Shown here: one piece after another, positions 33,519 through 45,195 of the stretch
Position numbering within the stretch: position 1 is the stretch's first letter
Layout of the letters: each line of letters opens with the position of its first letter
Assembly: GCF_048569485.1 (NCBI RefSeq)
Contig: NC_134357.1
Coordinates: forward strand, 64,039,193 to 64,103,192
Direction: 5' to 3'
DNA: 64,000 nt
From: Anomaloglossus baeobatrachus
Taxonomy: Eukaryota; Chordata; Amphibia; Anura; Aromobatidae
Position numbers and translations under genes: made by a program
Notes under the pieces: model-generated
What the model saw: the letters and a program-made list of their open reading frames with translations, nothing else
What the model was told of the DNA's origin: nothing
Databases searched by the model: none

Positions 33519-34182
33519 CTTTGTATTTACAGCTCCTATGTGTACCTAGTGGTCTCTTTGGCAATAGACTACAAGCAAACCATGTATAGTCTAGTCCGAC
33601 CATCATATTGCCAGGCTTCCACCCCTCTGGCTTCCCTACCCCACCCGACTACTTGCTTACCTACAAAATTCAACCTTGTGAGAATTGAAAGGATAAGGAC
33701 TGTAGTCGTAAAACGCTTTTCAAAATAAGACCAGTTACACGCATCCAACATTCACGATTTGAGTATGGATTACGATACCAGGACCAGCCATGGGTGCCCA
33801 CACCCAAACTGAATAGCCTCATATATTTATAAGCAATGGTGGACACAGAAAAGGGCTCCTGTGCAAGAAAAATATATTGTCCATTTGCAGCCAAAATATC
33901 TCATCATAATGCACAATTCCACAGGCTTTGGAGGTAGGTGTGGACCCCTTTACGGTACCTCCTGGGCCTCTGCACAGGTTGCACGAATGATAAATCCATC
34001 CCTGCTTATTAGACCTCCTGCTAGTCTGCACATCAGGGCCCGTACTCAGACTGTGAATTTTGAACAAATGAAAACTGCCTTACTTAATTTTTATTTTAGT
34101 AAATATATTAGAATAATAAAAAAGTGGCTCCAAAGTGTGAGATTCCGCCATAGATGACATAAATCCCATTGTAGTGATTAGG
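33519..34182. other. No recognisable feature
   Basis: AT-rich unique-looking sequence between the LINE target duplication and the MITE cluster. Short open frames only. Confidence 0.4.
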
Positions 34183-34597
34183 GCTACATGCGCACGCTGC
34201 ATCTTTTTGTGTTCACAAACTGCAGCCAAAACTGCAGCCAAAACTGCAGCCAAAATGCAGCCAAAACTGCACCTTGTCAGAGAGAGCCTGCAAATGTCAC
34301 AAAAAACGCATGTAATTTTAGGTGCGTTTTTGCTGCGTTTTTCACACCCTGCGTTTTTGCTGCGTTTTTGTGACAAATGTTGACAAAAACGCAGGACAAA
34401 TGAACATGCTGCATTTTATTTGTCACAAACCTTTGACAAATAAAACGCTGACAAATAAACTGCAACGTGCGCATGACAAATCTGACTTCTCATAGACTTT
34501 GCTGGGAAGTCAAATGTCAGAAAGTTCTGACAACAAAACTGCAGCCAAAAAAGCAGCAAAAAAGCAGGAAAAAAAGCAGCGTGCGCATGTAGCCTAG
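34183..34597. mobile_element. GCGTTTTT-rich MITE, cluster copy 1
   Basis: It starts AGGGCTACATGCGCACGCTGC and ends GCAGCGTGCGCATGTAGCCT, near-perfect inverted ends. The interior has CTGCAGCCAAAA tandem units, TGCGTTTTT runs and a ACTTTGCTGGGAAGTCAAAT segment. No coding capacity; the open frames are AAKTAAKT-type repeats. Confidence 0.8.
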
Positions 34598-34604
34598 GAG
34601 TGTT

Positions 34605-35038
34605 AGGTTACATGCGCACGCTGCATCTTTTTGTGTTCACAAACTGCAGCCAAAACTACAGCCAAAATGCAGCCAAAACTGCACCTTGTCAGAGAGAGCC
34701 TGGAAATGTCACAAAAAACACATGTAATTTTAGGTGCTTTTTTAGTGCGTTTTTGGTGCGTTTTCGGTGCGTTTTTGGTGCGTTTTTCACACCCTGCGTT
34801 TTTGCTGCGTTTTTGTGACAAATGTTGACAAAAACGCAGGAAGAATGAACATGCTGCATTTTATTTGTCACAAACCTTTGACAAATAAAACGCTGACAAA
34901 TAAACTGCAACGTGCGCATGACAAATCTGACTTCTTATAAACTTTGCTGGGAAGTCAAATGTCAGAAAGTTCTGACAACAAAACTGCAGCCAAAAAAGCA
35001 GCAAAAAAGCAGGAAAAAAGCAGCGTGCGCATGTAGCC
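34605..35038. mobile_element. GCGTTTTT-rich MITE, cluster copy 2
   Basis: It has the same ends and the same interior as the copy at 34183-34597, a few bases away and in the same orientation. It differs mainly by one fewer CTGCAGCCAAAA unit and an expansion of GGTGCGTTTTT units near 34735-34795. Divergence outside these tracts is low. Confidence 0.8.
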
Positions 35039-35457
35039 TTAGGCTAGGTTCGCACACTGCGTCTTTTTGACGCGGCGTTTTTGTGCGTTTTTGGCCACTA
35101 AAAACGCACAAAAACGCACCTGCGTCGAAAAAACGCATCAAAAACGCATGCGTTTTTTGCCGCGATTTGGTGCGTTTTTGGCTGCGTTTTGCTGCGTTTT
35201 TGATCTCTGCGTTTTGCTGCGTTTTTCAAATGCATTGCATGGGCGGAAAACACAGAAAAACGCAGGAAAGAACTGACATGTCCATTTTTTTTTTTTAACT
35301 CAAAAACGCAGGTAAAAAAAACAGATGTGTGCGGACAGCAAAAATGAAAACTCATAGACTTTGCTGGGGAAGCAAAGTCCTGCAGTTTTGAGGCCAAAAA
35401 CGCACCCGAAAAACGCGCAAAAACGCCGCGAAAAACGCACTGTGCGCACATAGCCTT
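35039..35457. mobile_element. Related AACGCA/TGCGTT MITE, cluster copy 3
   Basis: It starts TTAGGCTAGGTTCGCACACTGC and ends AGTGCGCACATAGCC read on the opposite strand (CACTGTGCGCACATAGCC in the window). The interior is dominated by AAAAACGCA and TGCGTTTTT. It is a different subfamily from the two preceding copies, but shares the GGCTA...GCGCAC end type. Confidence 0.75.
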
Positions 35458-36189
35458 ATTCAGACATCAGCTGGCCCCTTTCTTCCAGCCACATTCAATT
35501 GAGGACAAGACAGAAAAATTTTGGACTGTAGTAGTGTCCCAAAAAACATAATTTGATCATAAATACAGCTCATGTGTAAGCTACAAAATTGATAAATGTA
35601 TAACGAGTAGTATATAATATGTCTTTTACATCCAATATGAAAACAGTCAATTTATGACATTTGATGCATTGATACATGTGTCCCAACTAGTATATGCCGG
35701 GTGCAAAATAAAAAAAGTTACAGAGGTAAAATAATTTAAATGGAATATGTTGTCAGAAAATTACCTCTAGTTTAAATTGGGATTTTGTATTATTAACATT
35801 TCGTTGGGAAATTATTTTTTTTTTTTTTGCCACGATCTTTATTTGAAAAAGAAAAATAATACAAATCTTTGAATTTACACACTGGCTAATATTGTTATAA
35901 TGTTTGACTCTTATCCTTTTAGGAAGGCTTTACAGCAGTTTCATTATCAACAGAGGAAGGATTGCAATGACAGGTAACACCTCTTTATACAGCATATAAG
36001 AAAGGATCCAGCAAACACAAGAGAAGATGTAACAGTTCACCTTGCTTCCCCTCTCTTCACAAAAATCTTGGCACTCGCTCATTAGATGCTTCAAAGGAAA
36101 AGATAGTGTCTGACTCTGTTCATTGTTTATAATGTATATGTGAATTACCGGTGTAGAAGGCCAAATTAACCTCTTCACAGATTATGCCA
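35458..36189. other. No gene seen; possible retroposon tail near 35810
   Basis: At 35812-35870 a T run followed by CACGATCTTTATTTG reads on the minus strand as CAAATAAAGATCGTG plus an A tail, like a retroposon 3' end. No coding remnant is recognisable upstream on that strand. The rest is AT-rich without features. Confidence 0.3.
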
Positions 36190-36330
36190 GGGTATAGTTT
36201 GGTCAAGGCCAGATAAAATGTCCTAAGCCAAACTATACGCCAAGGTTTAGCCTAGGGCAAAATATACCCCTCCAGGCCAGAATATACCCATCTAACATGG
36301 AACCCAGGTATAGTGTGGCCAAGACCACAG
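36190..36330. repeat. Fragment of the GTATAGTTTGGCC repeat
   Basis: The segment repeats GGGTATAGTTTGG, CAAACTATACGCC and AATATACCCCTCCAGGCC. The same motifs form the tandem array at about 54500-54930, partly in opposite orientation, with another fragment at about 53990-54160. It is a dispersed minisatellite of unknown origin. Confidence 0.6.
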
Positions 36331-37085
36331 TACAGTGATCTCTCACCTATAGCAGGAGTTACGTTCTAGAGACCCCCGCGATAGGTAAAAATCTGCAAAG
36401 TAGCGGAGCTATATTTATTTTATTATTTACCCAAATTTTTCGGATTATAAAATACACTTTTCCTCCCAAAAATTAGGGAGGAAGATGGTGGGTGCGTCTT
36501 ATAAGCTGAATGTAGTTTACCGGGGGGGGGGGGGGGGGTGGAGAATAGTCACAGGAGGCAGGGGCAGAGCTGTGGGCTGTGTGCTGCACTGGGCTGTGGG
36601 CAGTGAGACAGGGGTCATCCTGAAAATGTTGGCTGTGAAGGCTTAAAATAATGGTGCCCGGAGTCAGTGCGTGTGTAAGATCTCCTCTGCACATGGGCCG
36701 CCTGCGGCCCATTGATCTCTCAGCAGTGGACTTAAGGAAAATGGAGCCCAGAGGTGGCACGTGTACACATGAGATATCGGCTCGTCATTGAACCGACAGC
36801 TCAATCCGCGCATGCACCGACTATGGACATAATTTCTTTGAAGCTCGCACTGCCGACAGTGTCTGGATGTTGCCTGCCTCACAGCGCCCGCCGTAAGCAT
36901 CCAGGAAACCCGCCGCACCGCTTGTGGCATCACCCTGCTCCACCCCCGCCCCTGCCTCTTGTGGCGTCTTATAATCTGTTGGGTCTTATAAAACAAAAAA
37001 TATGATTGTTGTTTAAAAACCCACGATACAGTGACGCTGCAATAAGTTAACCCCCTATTCACGGGTGTACAATAGTACAGTGCTT
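36331..37085. mobile_element. Probable pogo/Tigger-like remnant with a nested repeat
   Basis: The left end (ACAGTGATCTCTCACCTATAGC, then CCCCGCGATAGGTAAAAATC and GCAAAGTAGCGG) has the wording of pogo/Tigger-type ends in vertebrates. The right end (about 37017-37080) matches only loosely when inverted. Inside, about 36435-36985 is bounded by CGGATTATAAAATAC and GTCTTATAATCTG, an imperfect inverted pair typical of another small DNA element, with a 16-G run at about 36522. No transposase frame. Assignment is tentative. Confidence 0.4.
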
Positions 37086-37589
37086 ACACTAGAATTGACA
37101 CTAGATGACGCTATCCCATCCACGATAAAGTTCCATTCACCACATGGAATCTGACTTGGCAAACAAACTTTTCTGGTTGAAGTAAGAAAAGTCTATGTGT
37201 TCAGAGTTTTAAGATTTAAAGTACAACAATGAACAGGATTTTCCGATATAACCTAAAGCCAGTGCTATACTGGCGCTATCATGCTGATTCTATACATACC
37301 TTTAGTTGTCAGCTAGGATTTATAGTTTTTGAAACACAAGCAAGTAAAGCTTATAAAATTAACAGTTTTTTTTATTGGCAGCAGCGAATAGCTGGGGTGG
37401 GGTTTGATAGTGATTCCTGACCCCTGCCTGTCTGTCCTCCCCCTATTATTTATGCTAATTCCATTATAGAAGGTTGTGGCTATAAATCATGGTGGCTAGA
37501 AGGACCTTGCTGACGTTATATCCATGTTACCAGAAGGGGCGAGGACTAAGCCAACATAGCTGATACCAGGAGCAACATTAATTTTTTCA
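37086..37589. other. No recognisable feature
   Basis: AT-rich sequence leading to the Tc1-like element. The 5' terminal repeat of that element is not identifiable here. Confidence 0.35.
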
Positions 37590-37713
37590 ACATTATTTTT
37601 TTCTTGGCTGGAGTCATTTTCTCAGAAAATTAGAATAGTTATCACTAAACACCTGCAAAGGTTCCTAAGCTTTTAAAATGGTTCCTTAGCCTGGTTCAGT
37701 AGGCTACACAATC

Positions 37714-38700
37714 ATGGGGAAGACTGCTGACTTGACAAATGTCCAGAAGGCAGTCATTGACACATTCAACAAGGAGGGTAAGCCACAAAAAGTCAATGCT
37801 AAAGAAGATGGCTGTTCGCAGAGTGCTGTATACAAGCATATTAATGGGAAGTTGAGTGGACGGAAAAAGCGTGGTAGAAAAAGGTGCACAACCAACCTTT
37901 TGATTGGATCATAACCGCAGCCTTGATAGGATTGTTAAGAAAAGGCCATTCAAAAATTTGGGGGAGATTCACAAGGAGTGGACTGCTGCTGGAGTCAGTG
38001 CTTCAGGAGCCACCACACACAGACGTATCCAGGACATGGGCTACAAGTGTCACATTCCTTGTGTCTAGCCACTCATGACCAATAGACAACGCCAGAAGCG
38101 TCTTACCTGGGCCAAGGAGAAATAGAACTGGACTGTTGCTCAGTGTCCAAGGAGTTGTTTTCAGATGAAAGTAAATTTTGCATTTCATTTAGAAACCAAT
38201 ATTCCAGAGTCTGGAGGAAGAGTGGAGAGGCCACAATCCAAGCTTCTGAGGTCTAGTGTGAAGTTTCCACAATCAGTAATGGTTTGGGGAGCCATGTCAT
38301 CTGCTGGTGTAGCTCCACTGTGTTTTATCAAGGCCATCAAGACCGAAGTCAGCACAGGCGTCTACCAGGAAATTTTAGAGCACTTCATGCTTCCCTCTCC
38401 CGAAAAGCTTTTTGGAGATGGAAATTTCATTTTCCAGCAGGACTTGGCACCTGTCCACACTGCCAAAAGTACCAATACCTGGTTTAATAACCACAGTATC
38501 ACTGTGCTTGATTAGCCAGCAAACTCGCCTGACCTAAATAACATAAAGAATTGTCAAAAGATGAGAGACACCAGACCCAACAATGCAGACGAGCTGAAGG
38601 CTGCTATCAAAGCAACCTGGCCCTCCATAACACCTCAGCAGTGCCACAGGCTGATCGCCTCCAGGCCACGCCACATTGATGCAGGTAAAATATATCTTTG
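37714..38700 (+). pseudogene. Tc1-like transposase pseudogene
   Basis: The transposase would bind terminal repeats and cut and paste the element. The start MGKTADLTNVQKAVIDTF is followed by a helix-turn-helix region (KEDGCSQSAVYKHINGKLSG) and a basic GRKKRGRKRCTT stretch. The catalytic core follows: FSDESKF (first Asp), VMVWGAMSSAGVAPLCF, FIFQQDLAPVHTAK (second Asp), then SPDLNNIKN where an acidic third residue is expected but Asn is seen. Multiple stops and frame changes interrupt it (for example at 37912, near 38067 and 38513). The order and spacing are those of a DD34E Tc1 transposase. Confidence 0.85.
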
Positions 38701-38919
38701 TACCGTGTTAGCCAGATGATGCAGTAATTCATGCAAAAGGAGCCCGACCAAGTATTGAGGCGTTTACTGTACAGACTTTTCAGTAGGCGCCAACATTTCT
38801 GAGTTTTAAATCATTTTTTCAGTTGGTCTTATATAATATTCTAATTTTCTGGGATAATGACTTTTGGGTTTTCATTTTCTGTAAGCCATAATCATCAACA
38901 TTAACAGAAATAACCACTT

Positions 38920-39461
38920 GAAATAGATCTCTCTGTGTGTAATGACGCTATATAATATATAGGAATAGATCCCTCTGTGTGTAATGACTCTATATAATAT
39001 ATAGGACTAGATCCCTCTGTGTATAATGACTCTATATAATATATAGGAATAGATCCCTCTGTGTGTAATGACTCTATATAATATATAGGAATAGATCCCT
39101 CTGTGTGTAATGACTCTATATAATATATAGGAATAGATCCCTCTGTGTGTAATGACTCTATATAATATATAGGACTAGATCCCTCTGTGTATAATGACTC
39201 TATATAATATATAGGAATAGATCCCTCTGTGTGTAATGACTCTATATAATATATAGGAATAGATCCCTCTGTGTGTAATGACTCTATATAATATATAGGA
39301 CTAGATCCCTCTGTGTATAATGACTCTATATAATATATAGGAATAGATCCCTCTGTGTGTAATGACTCTATATAATATATAGGAATAGATCCCTCTGTGT
39401 GTAATGACTATATAATATATAGGAATAGATCCCTCTGTGTGTAATGACTCTATATAATATA
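38920..39461. repeat. 42-bp satellite, 13 units, inside the Tc1-like element
   Basis: Thirteen units contain GATCCCTCTGTGTGTAATGA then CTCTATATAATATATAGGAA. Two variants, A (GGAATAG...GTGTGTAATG) and B (GGACTAG...GTGTATAATG), are ordered after the first unit as A,B,A,A,A,B,A,A,B,A,A,A. The array sits where related Tc1-like elements have a single such segment between transposase and 3' terminus. Confidence 0.85.
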
Positions 39462-39544
39462 CTGTATGTGTTCCATTATTGTATTGAATTATTGAAATAA
39501 ATTAACTTTTTGATGATATTCTAATTTATTGAGAAGCACTTGTA

Positions 39545-39902
39545 TGTCAGAAAGTTGTAAAACTGTTGCTGTGTGGAGAATAATTGTGTAAGAATAGGAT
39601 GTAGCGGAAGCTGCTAATATTATTTTGTATGTTCTAGTTTAGTATATTGCACAAAGGATTTCACTTCCTCTTTGTGATACAGTTACATGATGAATTTAAT
39701 GATTTAATGTGTGTTGTACATCCTAATACCATATTATATACAAGGTCAGGAAGTGAGTTTAAAAAAAATGTGAGGACACAGGGGGTTCTGCAAAGTAGAT
39801 TAACACAGAGGAAATTAATTGTGAAAGATTTCTGTGCTGAACGCCATGATCTTCACCAGCAACGATCAGACATTGGAGAGAAAAGAAAAAAATGTGCAAC
39901 TC
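39545..39902. other. No recognisable feature
   Basis: AT-rich spacer between the Tc1-like element and the next MITE. One short open frame (39647-39907) has no recognisable domain. Confidence 0.35.
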
Positions 39903-40478
39903 TTTAGGGTACTTTACACGTTGCGACATCGCTAACGATATATCGTTGGGGTCACGTCGTTAGTGACGCACATCCGATGCAGTTAGTGACATTGCAGCGT
40001 GTGACACCAATGAGCGACGATCAACAAGCAGAAAAACGTGAAAAATCATTGCTCGTTGACACGTCATTCATTTCCTTAATATCGTTGCTGCTGTAGGTAC
40101 GATGTTGCTCGTCGTTCCTGAGGCAGCAAACATCGCTATGTGTGACACCGCAGGAATGACAAACATCTCCTTACCTGCCTCCACCGGCAATGAGGAAGGA
40201 AGGAGGTGGGCGGCACGTTCCGGCAGCTCATCTCCGCCCCTCCTCTGCTATTGGACGGCTGCCGTGTGACGTCACTGTGACGCCTCACGAACCGCCCCCT
40301 TAGAAAAGAGGCGGATCGCCGGCCAGAGCGACGTCGCAGGGAAGGTAAGTCCGTGTGACGGGTGTTAGCGATGTTGTGCGCCACGGGCAGCGATTTGCCC
40401 GTGTCGCACAACCGGCGGGGGCGGGTACGCTTGCTAGCGATATCGGTACCAATATCGCAGCGTGTAAAGTACCCTTTT
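39903..40478. mobile_element. TTAA-like MITE with GGGTACTTTACACG ends
   Basis: It begins TTTA then GGGTACTTTACACGTTGCGA and ends CGCAGCGTGTAAAGTACCC then TTTT. Inverted ends are about 20 bp with few mismatches. The GCCACGGGCAGCGATTTGCC tract links it to the MITE at 10377-10928. No coding frame. Confidence 0.8.
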
Positions 40479-41038
40479 GGCTTCTACAACCAATACATCA
40501 ATAGAAGATATCATGAGAAGTCACGAATAAAAGATATTTTACCTGTAATAAATAATTATCACTTCATGCTAATGTTTATTAAAAATAAAATTAAAAAAAA
40601 AGTTACATGAACGCTGCAGCCAATTAGTGGTTACTGATGGGCTGCAGCCTTCACAGGAACTGTTCCATCTGGCGGAACTGTGAGTGCTGCAGCCGCCACT
40701 GATAGACTGCAGCACTCATGTGACTTATAAAATGTCATGAGATCGCCATTATATGCTTTTTTTTTCTAATTATATTAAGTATACTAGGGGCTTTCAAAAG
40801 GTTTGGTACCTTTAATGTACCAGTAAATGGTTTTGGCTACACAAATTTGCAGACAACTGCATTGAAGCATTATAAAATATATATGTGGCTCTCGTATTCA
40901 GGCACCATTCTGTGGGCACAATAACATATCGGTATTTGTACCCTATATGACAGGATCTCATATGGAGTGGGGTACTAAAAAGAGGTTTTCCACAGGGCAC
41001 CATCCAATTTAAAGGGAAGCTGTCTGGGCAAAATTATG
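40479..41038. other. No recognisable gene
   Basis: Contains a weak inverted pair of GCTGCAGCC-type motifs (about 40612-40720) and AT-rich sequence. No coding signal. Confidence 0.35.
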
Positions 41039-41486
41039 TTAAAAGGAATCTATCAGCAGGTTTTTGCTATCTCATCTGAGAGCAGCATAATGTAGGGGCA
41101 GAGACCCTGATTCCAGTGATATATCACTTACTTAGCTGCTTCGTGTAGTTTTGATAAAATCACTAATTAAATCAGCAGGAAAGTACCATTAGAGGACTAC
41201 TTGGCATGCTGCCATGAGCTCTGCAAAACCCCGTACCACCACTGATTGGCAGCTTTCTGTGCACACCATATATGGGCAAAAAGCTGCCAATCATTGGTGT
41301 GGGCGGGGTTATAGAGCTCAGCATTAAAACACTGTTAGATCTGCAGCAAAAAAAACCCCAGTGATTTTATCAAAGTGACAACAAGCAGCCCAGTGAGTGA
41401 CATATCACTGGAATCAGGGGCCCTGTCTCTACATTATGCTGCTCTCAGATGGGGAAGCAAAAACCTGATGACAGATTCCCTTTTAG
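41039..41486. mobile_element. Palindromic TTAA MITE
   Basis: It starts TTAA then AAGGAATCTATCAGCAGG and ends CCTGATGACAGATTCCC then TTTTA. The arms (GAGAGCAGCATAATGTAGGG and its reverse complement; GATTCCAGTGATATATCAC and its reverse complement) form a long imperfect hairpin. It belongs to the TTAA + AGGGAACCTGTCA-type family seen at 17921, 45196 and 47967. Confidence 0.8.
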
Positions 41487-41870
41487 AAGTATGCACATAT
41501 TTCATGTAGGGCAGATTTCCCTGAGAAGAAGCAGGTTTGTAGTTCCAAAATTCCTTATGCTACTTTTTGGACAAATATTTTATTAATTATTTTGCCAATT
41601 AGGTGCTCAGGGGACAGTGAGCAGTCGGGAGTACTATCCCTCAGTCAATCTGGATGCCCAGTTCCTCCACCTACTTCACTGATCGGTATCGGTAATGTTT
41701 GCCCAATTGCTCCATTCACATTCTATGGTTCTGATGGAAAAAAGCCAAGTGTTACAAGTAGCACCTATTCTTGGCATAGGCGTAACCTTTTAATTAATTT
41801 GTGGGATTTGCCAACTGTCCCCAAACAATACAGAAAATTGTACATTGTAAAAAAACAACCTTAGGCTATG
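41487..41870. other. No recognisable feature
   Basis: A short spacer with a 90-residue open frame (41592-41864) lacking any domain. No repeat ends recognised. Confidence 0.35.
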
Positions 41871-43292
41871 TGCGCACTTACCGGATTTTGCCGCGGATTT
41901 TCCGCGGATTTGCTGCATGTTTCGCTGCAGAAAATGTTCATAACATCTCTGCAGTGAATCACCAGCAAATCCTATGGAGAAAAAAAATCCTCTGCGCACT
42001 AGGCGGAATTTGACAGCTGCATGTTTTGCTGCGGAAATCCCGCAGCAAAAACAAGTGCATGTCACTTCTTTTCCGCCCATCGCTGCGGGATTTCACTCCA
42101 TCGACTCAATGTTAATCATGAAATCCCGCAGGGAATAACGCAGGCAGCAAATTCTGTGCGGTTCACTGCGTTTTCCTGCGTTATTCCCTGCTGTATTTTG
42201 CGGTTTACCTCCGGTAATGTGCATCGCTTGTCTGCGGTTTTGCAGGGAAGTGATGTCATTACAGGAAGAGGAAGCCGTTCAGAGTAAACACACACATAGA
42301 ACACACACACAGATCACACACACACAGACATCACAGGCATAGAACACATAGACACAGACACATAGAAAGAAAACGGAAATATAGAAAAAAAAGAACGTGG
42401 GCTCCGCTGTATATTTACCTTCCAGCCGAGGTAAGCACACAGCGGCGGCCCGGTATTCTCAGGCTGGGGAAGGAGAGGGGCAGGGATAATGTCCCCCGCC
42501 TCACTCCCCCTCCGGCAGCCGAGAATATCAGCCGCAGCTGCCCCGGCACTGTCACATGCATTATGCGGCAATGCCGGCGTGTCCTCGGCTCTTCTTGCCA
42601 CCGTGTAGCAGTGGTGGCAAGGTAATACAAGGGGTTAATGGTGATGGGGGACCACCGCCATTAACCCCAGGCTTGATCATGGCAGCGTCTATGTGACAGC
42701 TGCCATGATCAACCCATAAGTAAAGTGAATAAAACACACACACAGAAAAATCCTTTATTTTAAATAAAACAAACAAGCCTCGTTCACCATTTTATTAACC
42801 TCCCCCAAACAAAGCTCCGGCGTAATCCAGGTCCGACGTCCTGCGCTGCTTCCATCCAGCCGCGACTAACACAGCGCTGAATGAAAGCAGCAGACAGCAG
42901 AGGTAATTACCGGTCATTTCCCACGGCCGGTAATGTGAACTCACTGCCGACCGTGGGAAATGCAGCGATCTGTCCTCTATCTATCCCTCTATCTATCTGT
43001 CTGTCTATCTATCTATCCCTCTATCTATTCTTCTATCTACTATCTCAGAATTAAATGACTTTTTTTTTTTTTTCAATGTGCTTTATTGCATTGAATGCAA
43101 TAAAGCACATCCCAACCCGCACGCGGCAAAACCGCGGCAATACCGCGAATAATACCGCGGTAAAACCGCAGCAAACCGCATGCGGTTTTCGAGTGCGGTT
43201 TCCCGCGGTTTTTTACCGCGGGTGCGGTAATCTTTGAGGGCATGCGGAATTTTCTCAAGAAAATTCCACTTCCCAGTGCGCACAGGGCCATA
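41871..43292. mobile_element. GGCTATGTGCGCAC MITE, about 1.4 kb
   Basis: It begins TTAGGCTATGTGCGCACTTACC and ends GGAAGTGCGCAC-type sequence in inverted form (AGTGCGCACAGGGCCATA). Sub-terminal DNA is rich in CCGCGG and GCGGTTTT. The interior carries a CA-rich simple repeat (about 42285-42370), a frog-type segment with GGTATTCTCAGGCTGGGGAA (shared with 19900) and a TCTATC microsatellite (about 42970-43035). Same end type as the MITE at 19021-26188. Confidence 0.7.
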
Positions 43293-45195
43293 GAATTGCT
43301 GTAATTATCTCTGCCAGAATTTGCCTAGATATCACTGCCACAAGTCACCTCCTGACACTAACCTGTGTCTGAAACCTGAGCTAACATCCCTATACGAGTC
43401 CTTCCCTTCATCGCCATCATGTGGCTAGTCCCTAACTGTTCCACCACTCAAAGGTGGTGGGGACAGTGAAGGTCGATGAGTACACTAGACTGCACCACTG
43501 CAGTAATAAGACACAGGAGATGGAAAATAGACAGGTAGACACAACAAAAAGAATATACACCAACTCTACAGTTACAGCCAAACTCTAAGGTTGCAGGTAA
43601 CACGACTTCAGCAACTTCAAAAGACTTCCAACCTTCCACAGTGGTCAGTGCAAAAATGGATTCTATAACCGGCATCAGGTGAAGGACCATGTGACTATTT
43701 AAAGGGAAGGGGAGTGGTCACAAACCGGCCGCACCTGAGGTTGAACTAATAAGGAACTACTAGCAAGAAAAGAGTCATTAACCCTTTTAGTACCAAAAGA
43801 AAGTAAATACATTTAAAACCTAGAGTTTCAGAAGGCAATGTGTAACTCAGATCCCAAATCTGTCAAAGGTCTCCCAAGGACGGGAGACACTCATACCCGA
43901 AAAACTAATCCACAAACTAGCCTGAAATTACTTTTAGTCTACAAGTAGATCAATAAGGAATGGTAATCATTCGTATGGGAATGTCAACCACCTTTAAGCT
44001 GTAATATGACATAGAAGGAAATCGAGTATTTACCGCGCTGATACTCAATATTGTATTTATATGATTCCTTTATTGTTCATACAGGTCTACGCATTTCAGA
44101 CATATCCATTTCCTTCCTCAGGACAGCAAAGGAACAATATATATGTACCCAATTTCCTTCTACGTCATACTACATGCTCTACATCTCGGGGCTGTGAATG
44201 ATAGCACCACTAGATGTGCTACATAGGGGTTGTGACTTTCACAACCTGAAAAGGTGAGTGTACCGGAATCCTTCTTTGTCTGACATCCCTACCGGGAAAG
44301 ACCTTATTGCGCTCTCTCTTCCACAGTATCTTCTCCTTGAACCACCTATAAACTGAAAGCTGCCCACGACGGGGCTATGTTCTCGAGATACATGGAGTCC
44401 CCATTACGGTCACCCAATATTTACTATACATTTACGGCATATTCTGTTAATGTTCCATACACATAAGAGATAGGAATGCGCCTTTAACCTTCTCTTGTAA
44501 TATAAGATGAATCAGTACCCATGCTTAACTTCTGTCAAGATTGTCTTTATCCTGGTTAATAGCGTTGACCTCTTATATGTTCCGCCTGCTCCCTCCTATG
44601 ATTTGCAGTTACATCTGCTACAGACACGTGCCGCCCGGCCATTCCTCACATTGCTTGATATCAAATATTTCTCAAACCTGTCATCTCCTTGATTTCACAT
44701 CTAGTCATTCTGTAGTAAGATGCCCCCTGCTGGCTACCACATACAATCTATTAACACATCTCTAGAACTACCCATCGAAATATTGTATGATCTGCATATT
44801 TATCCTTATTGATTTATTGGGCCTGATTGTGGCACATGGCAATGTTTTCCCCACTGTATTTGCAGCTGCTCGGTATCACAGCTGCTAGGCAAAGCATAAA
44901 GCAGGGTCTATCCAAGTGTCCGAGAGTAAAATAATGGTAAGGTCATACGTGGTAGATTTATTGCCAAGATTTCTTCCACAGAAGTGAGGCCCCAAGTACA
45001 TACAGTAGATATTGGCATCACCCATTCATATGTCTGGGACACATTTGTTTGCAACATGTGAATCTTGTGTAATTATTTTCTGAGTATGGAGATGAATCAA
45101 ATGTTTTTCTTACAATCAGGGGGATTATGAATAGAAATTCTTATAGAACATAATCCACAGTAGTTTATAAAATTATATTTCTTATGTAATGTTCC
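43293..45195. other. No recognisable gene
   Basis: About 43330-43800 has a mixed composition like an old repeat, and 44040-44170 contains GTCTACGCATTTCAGACATA then CCTTCCTCAGGACAGCAAAG, a recurrent frog motif. No terminal repeats, domains or exon-like frames are visible in the rest. Confidence 0.3.

Larger units (their letters stand above)
37590..39544 (+). mobile_element. Tc1-like DNA transposon, 5' end lost
   Basis: A Tc1-type transposase pseudogene is followed by a 3' region ending in ATTCTAATTTATTGAGAAGC, a typical Tc1-family terminal segment. I cannot find the matching 5' terminal repeat, so the left end is truncated or decayed. The 3' region contains a 42-bp satellite expansion, listed separately. 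The element is dead. Confidence 0.8.

Noticed and set aside
35067-35451. Phe/Arg/Ala-rich frames on both strands
   Set aside because: They come from AAAAACGCA/TGCGTTTTT repeats of a MITE.
38920-39461. CRISPR-like regular repeats
   Set aside because: Units are contiguous with no unique spacers and lie inside a eukaryotic transposon; it is a satellite array.
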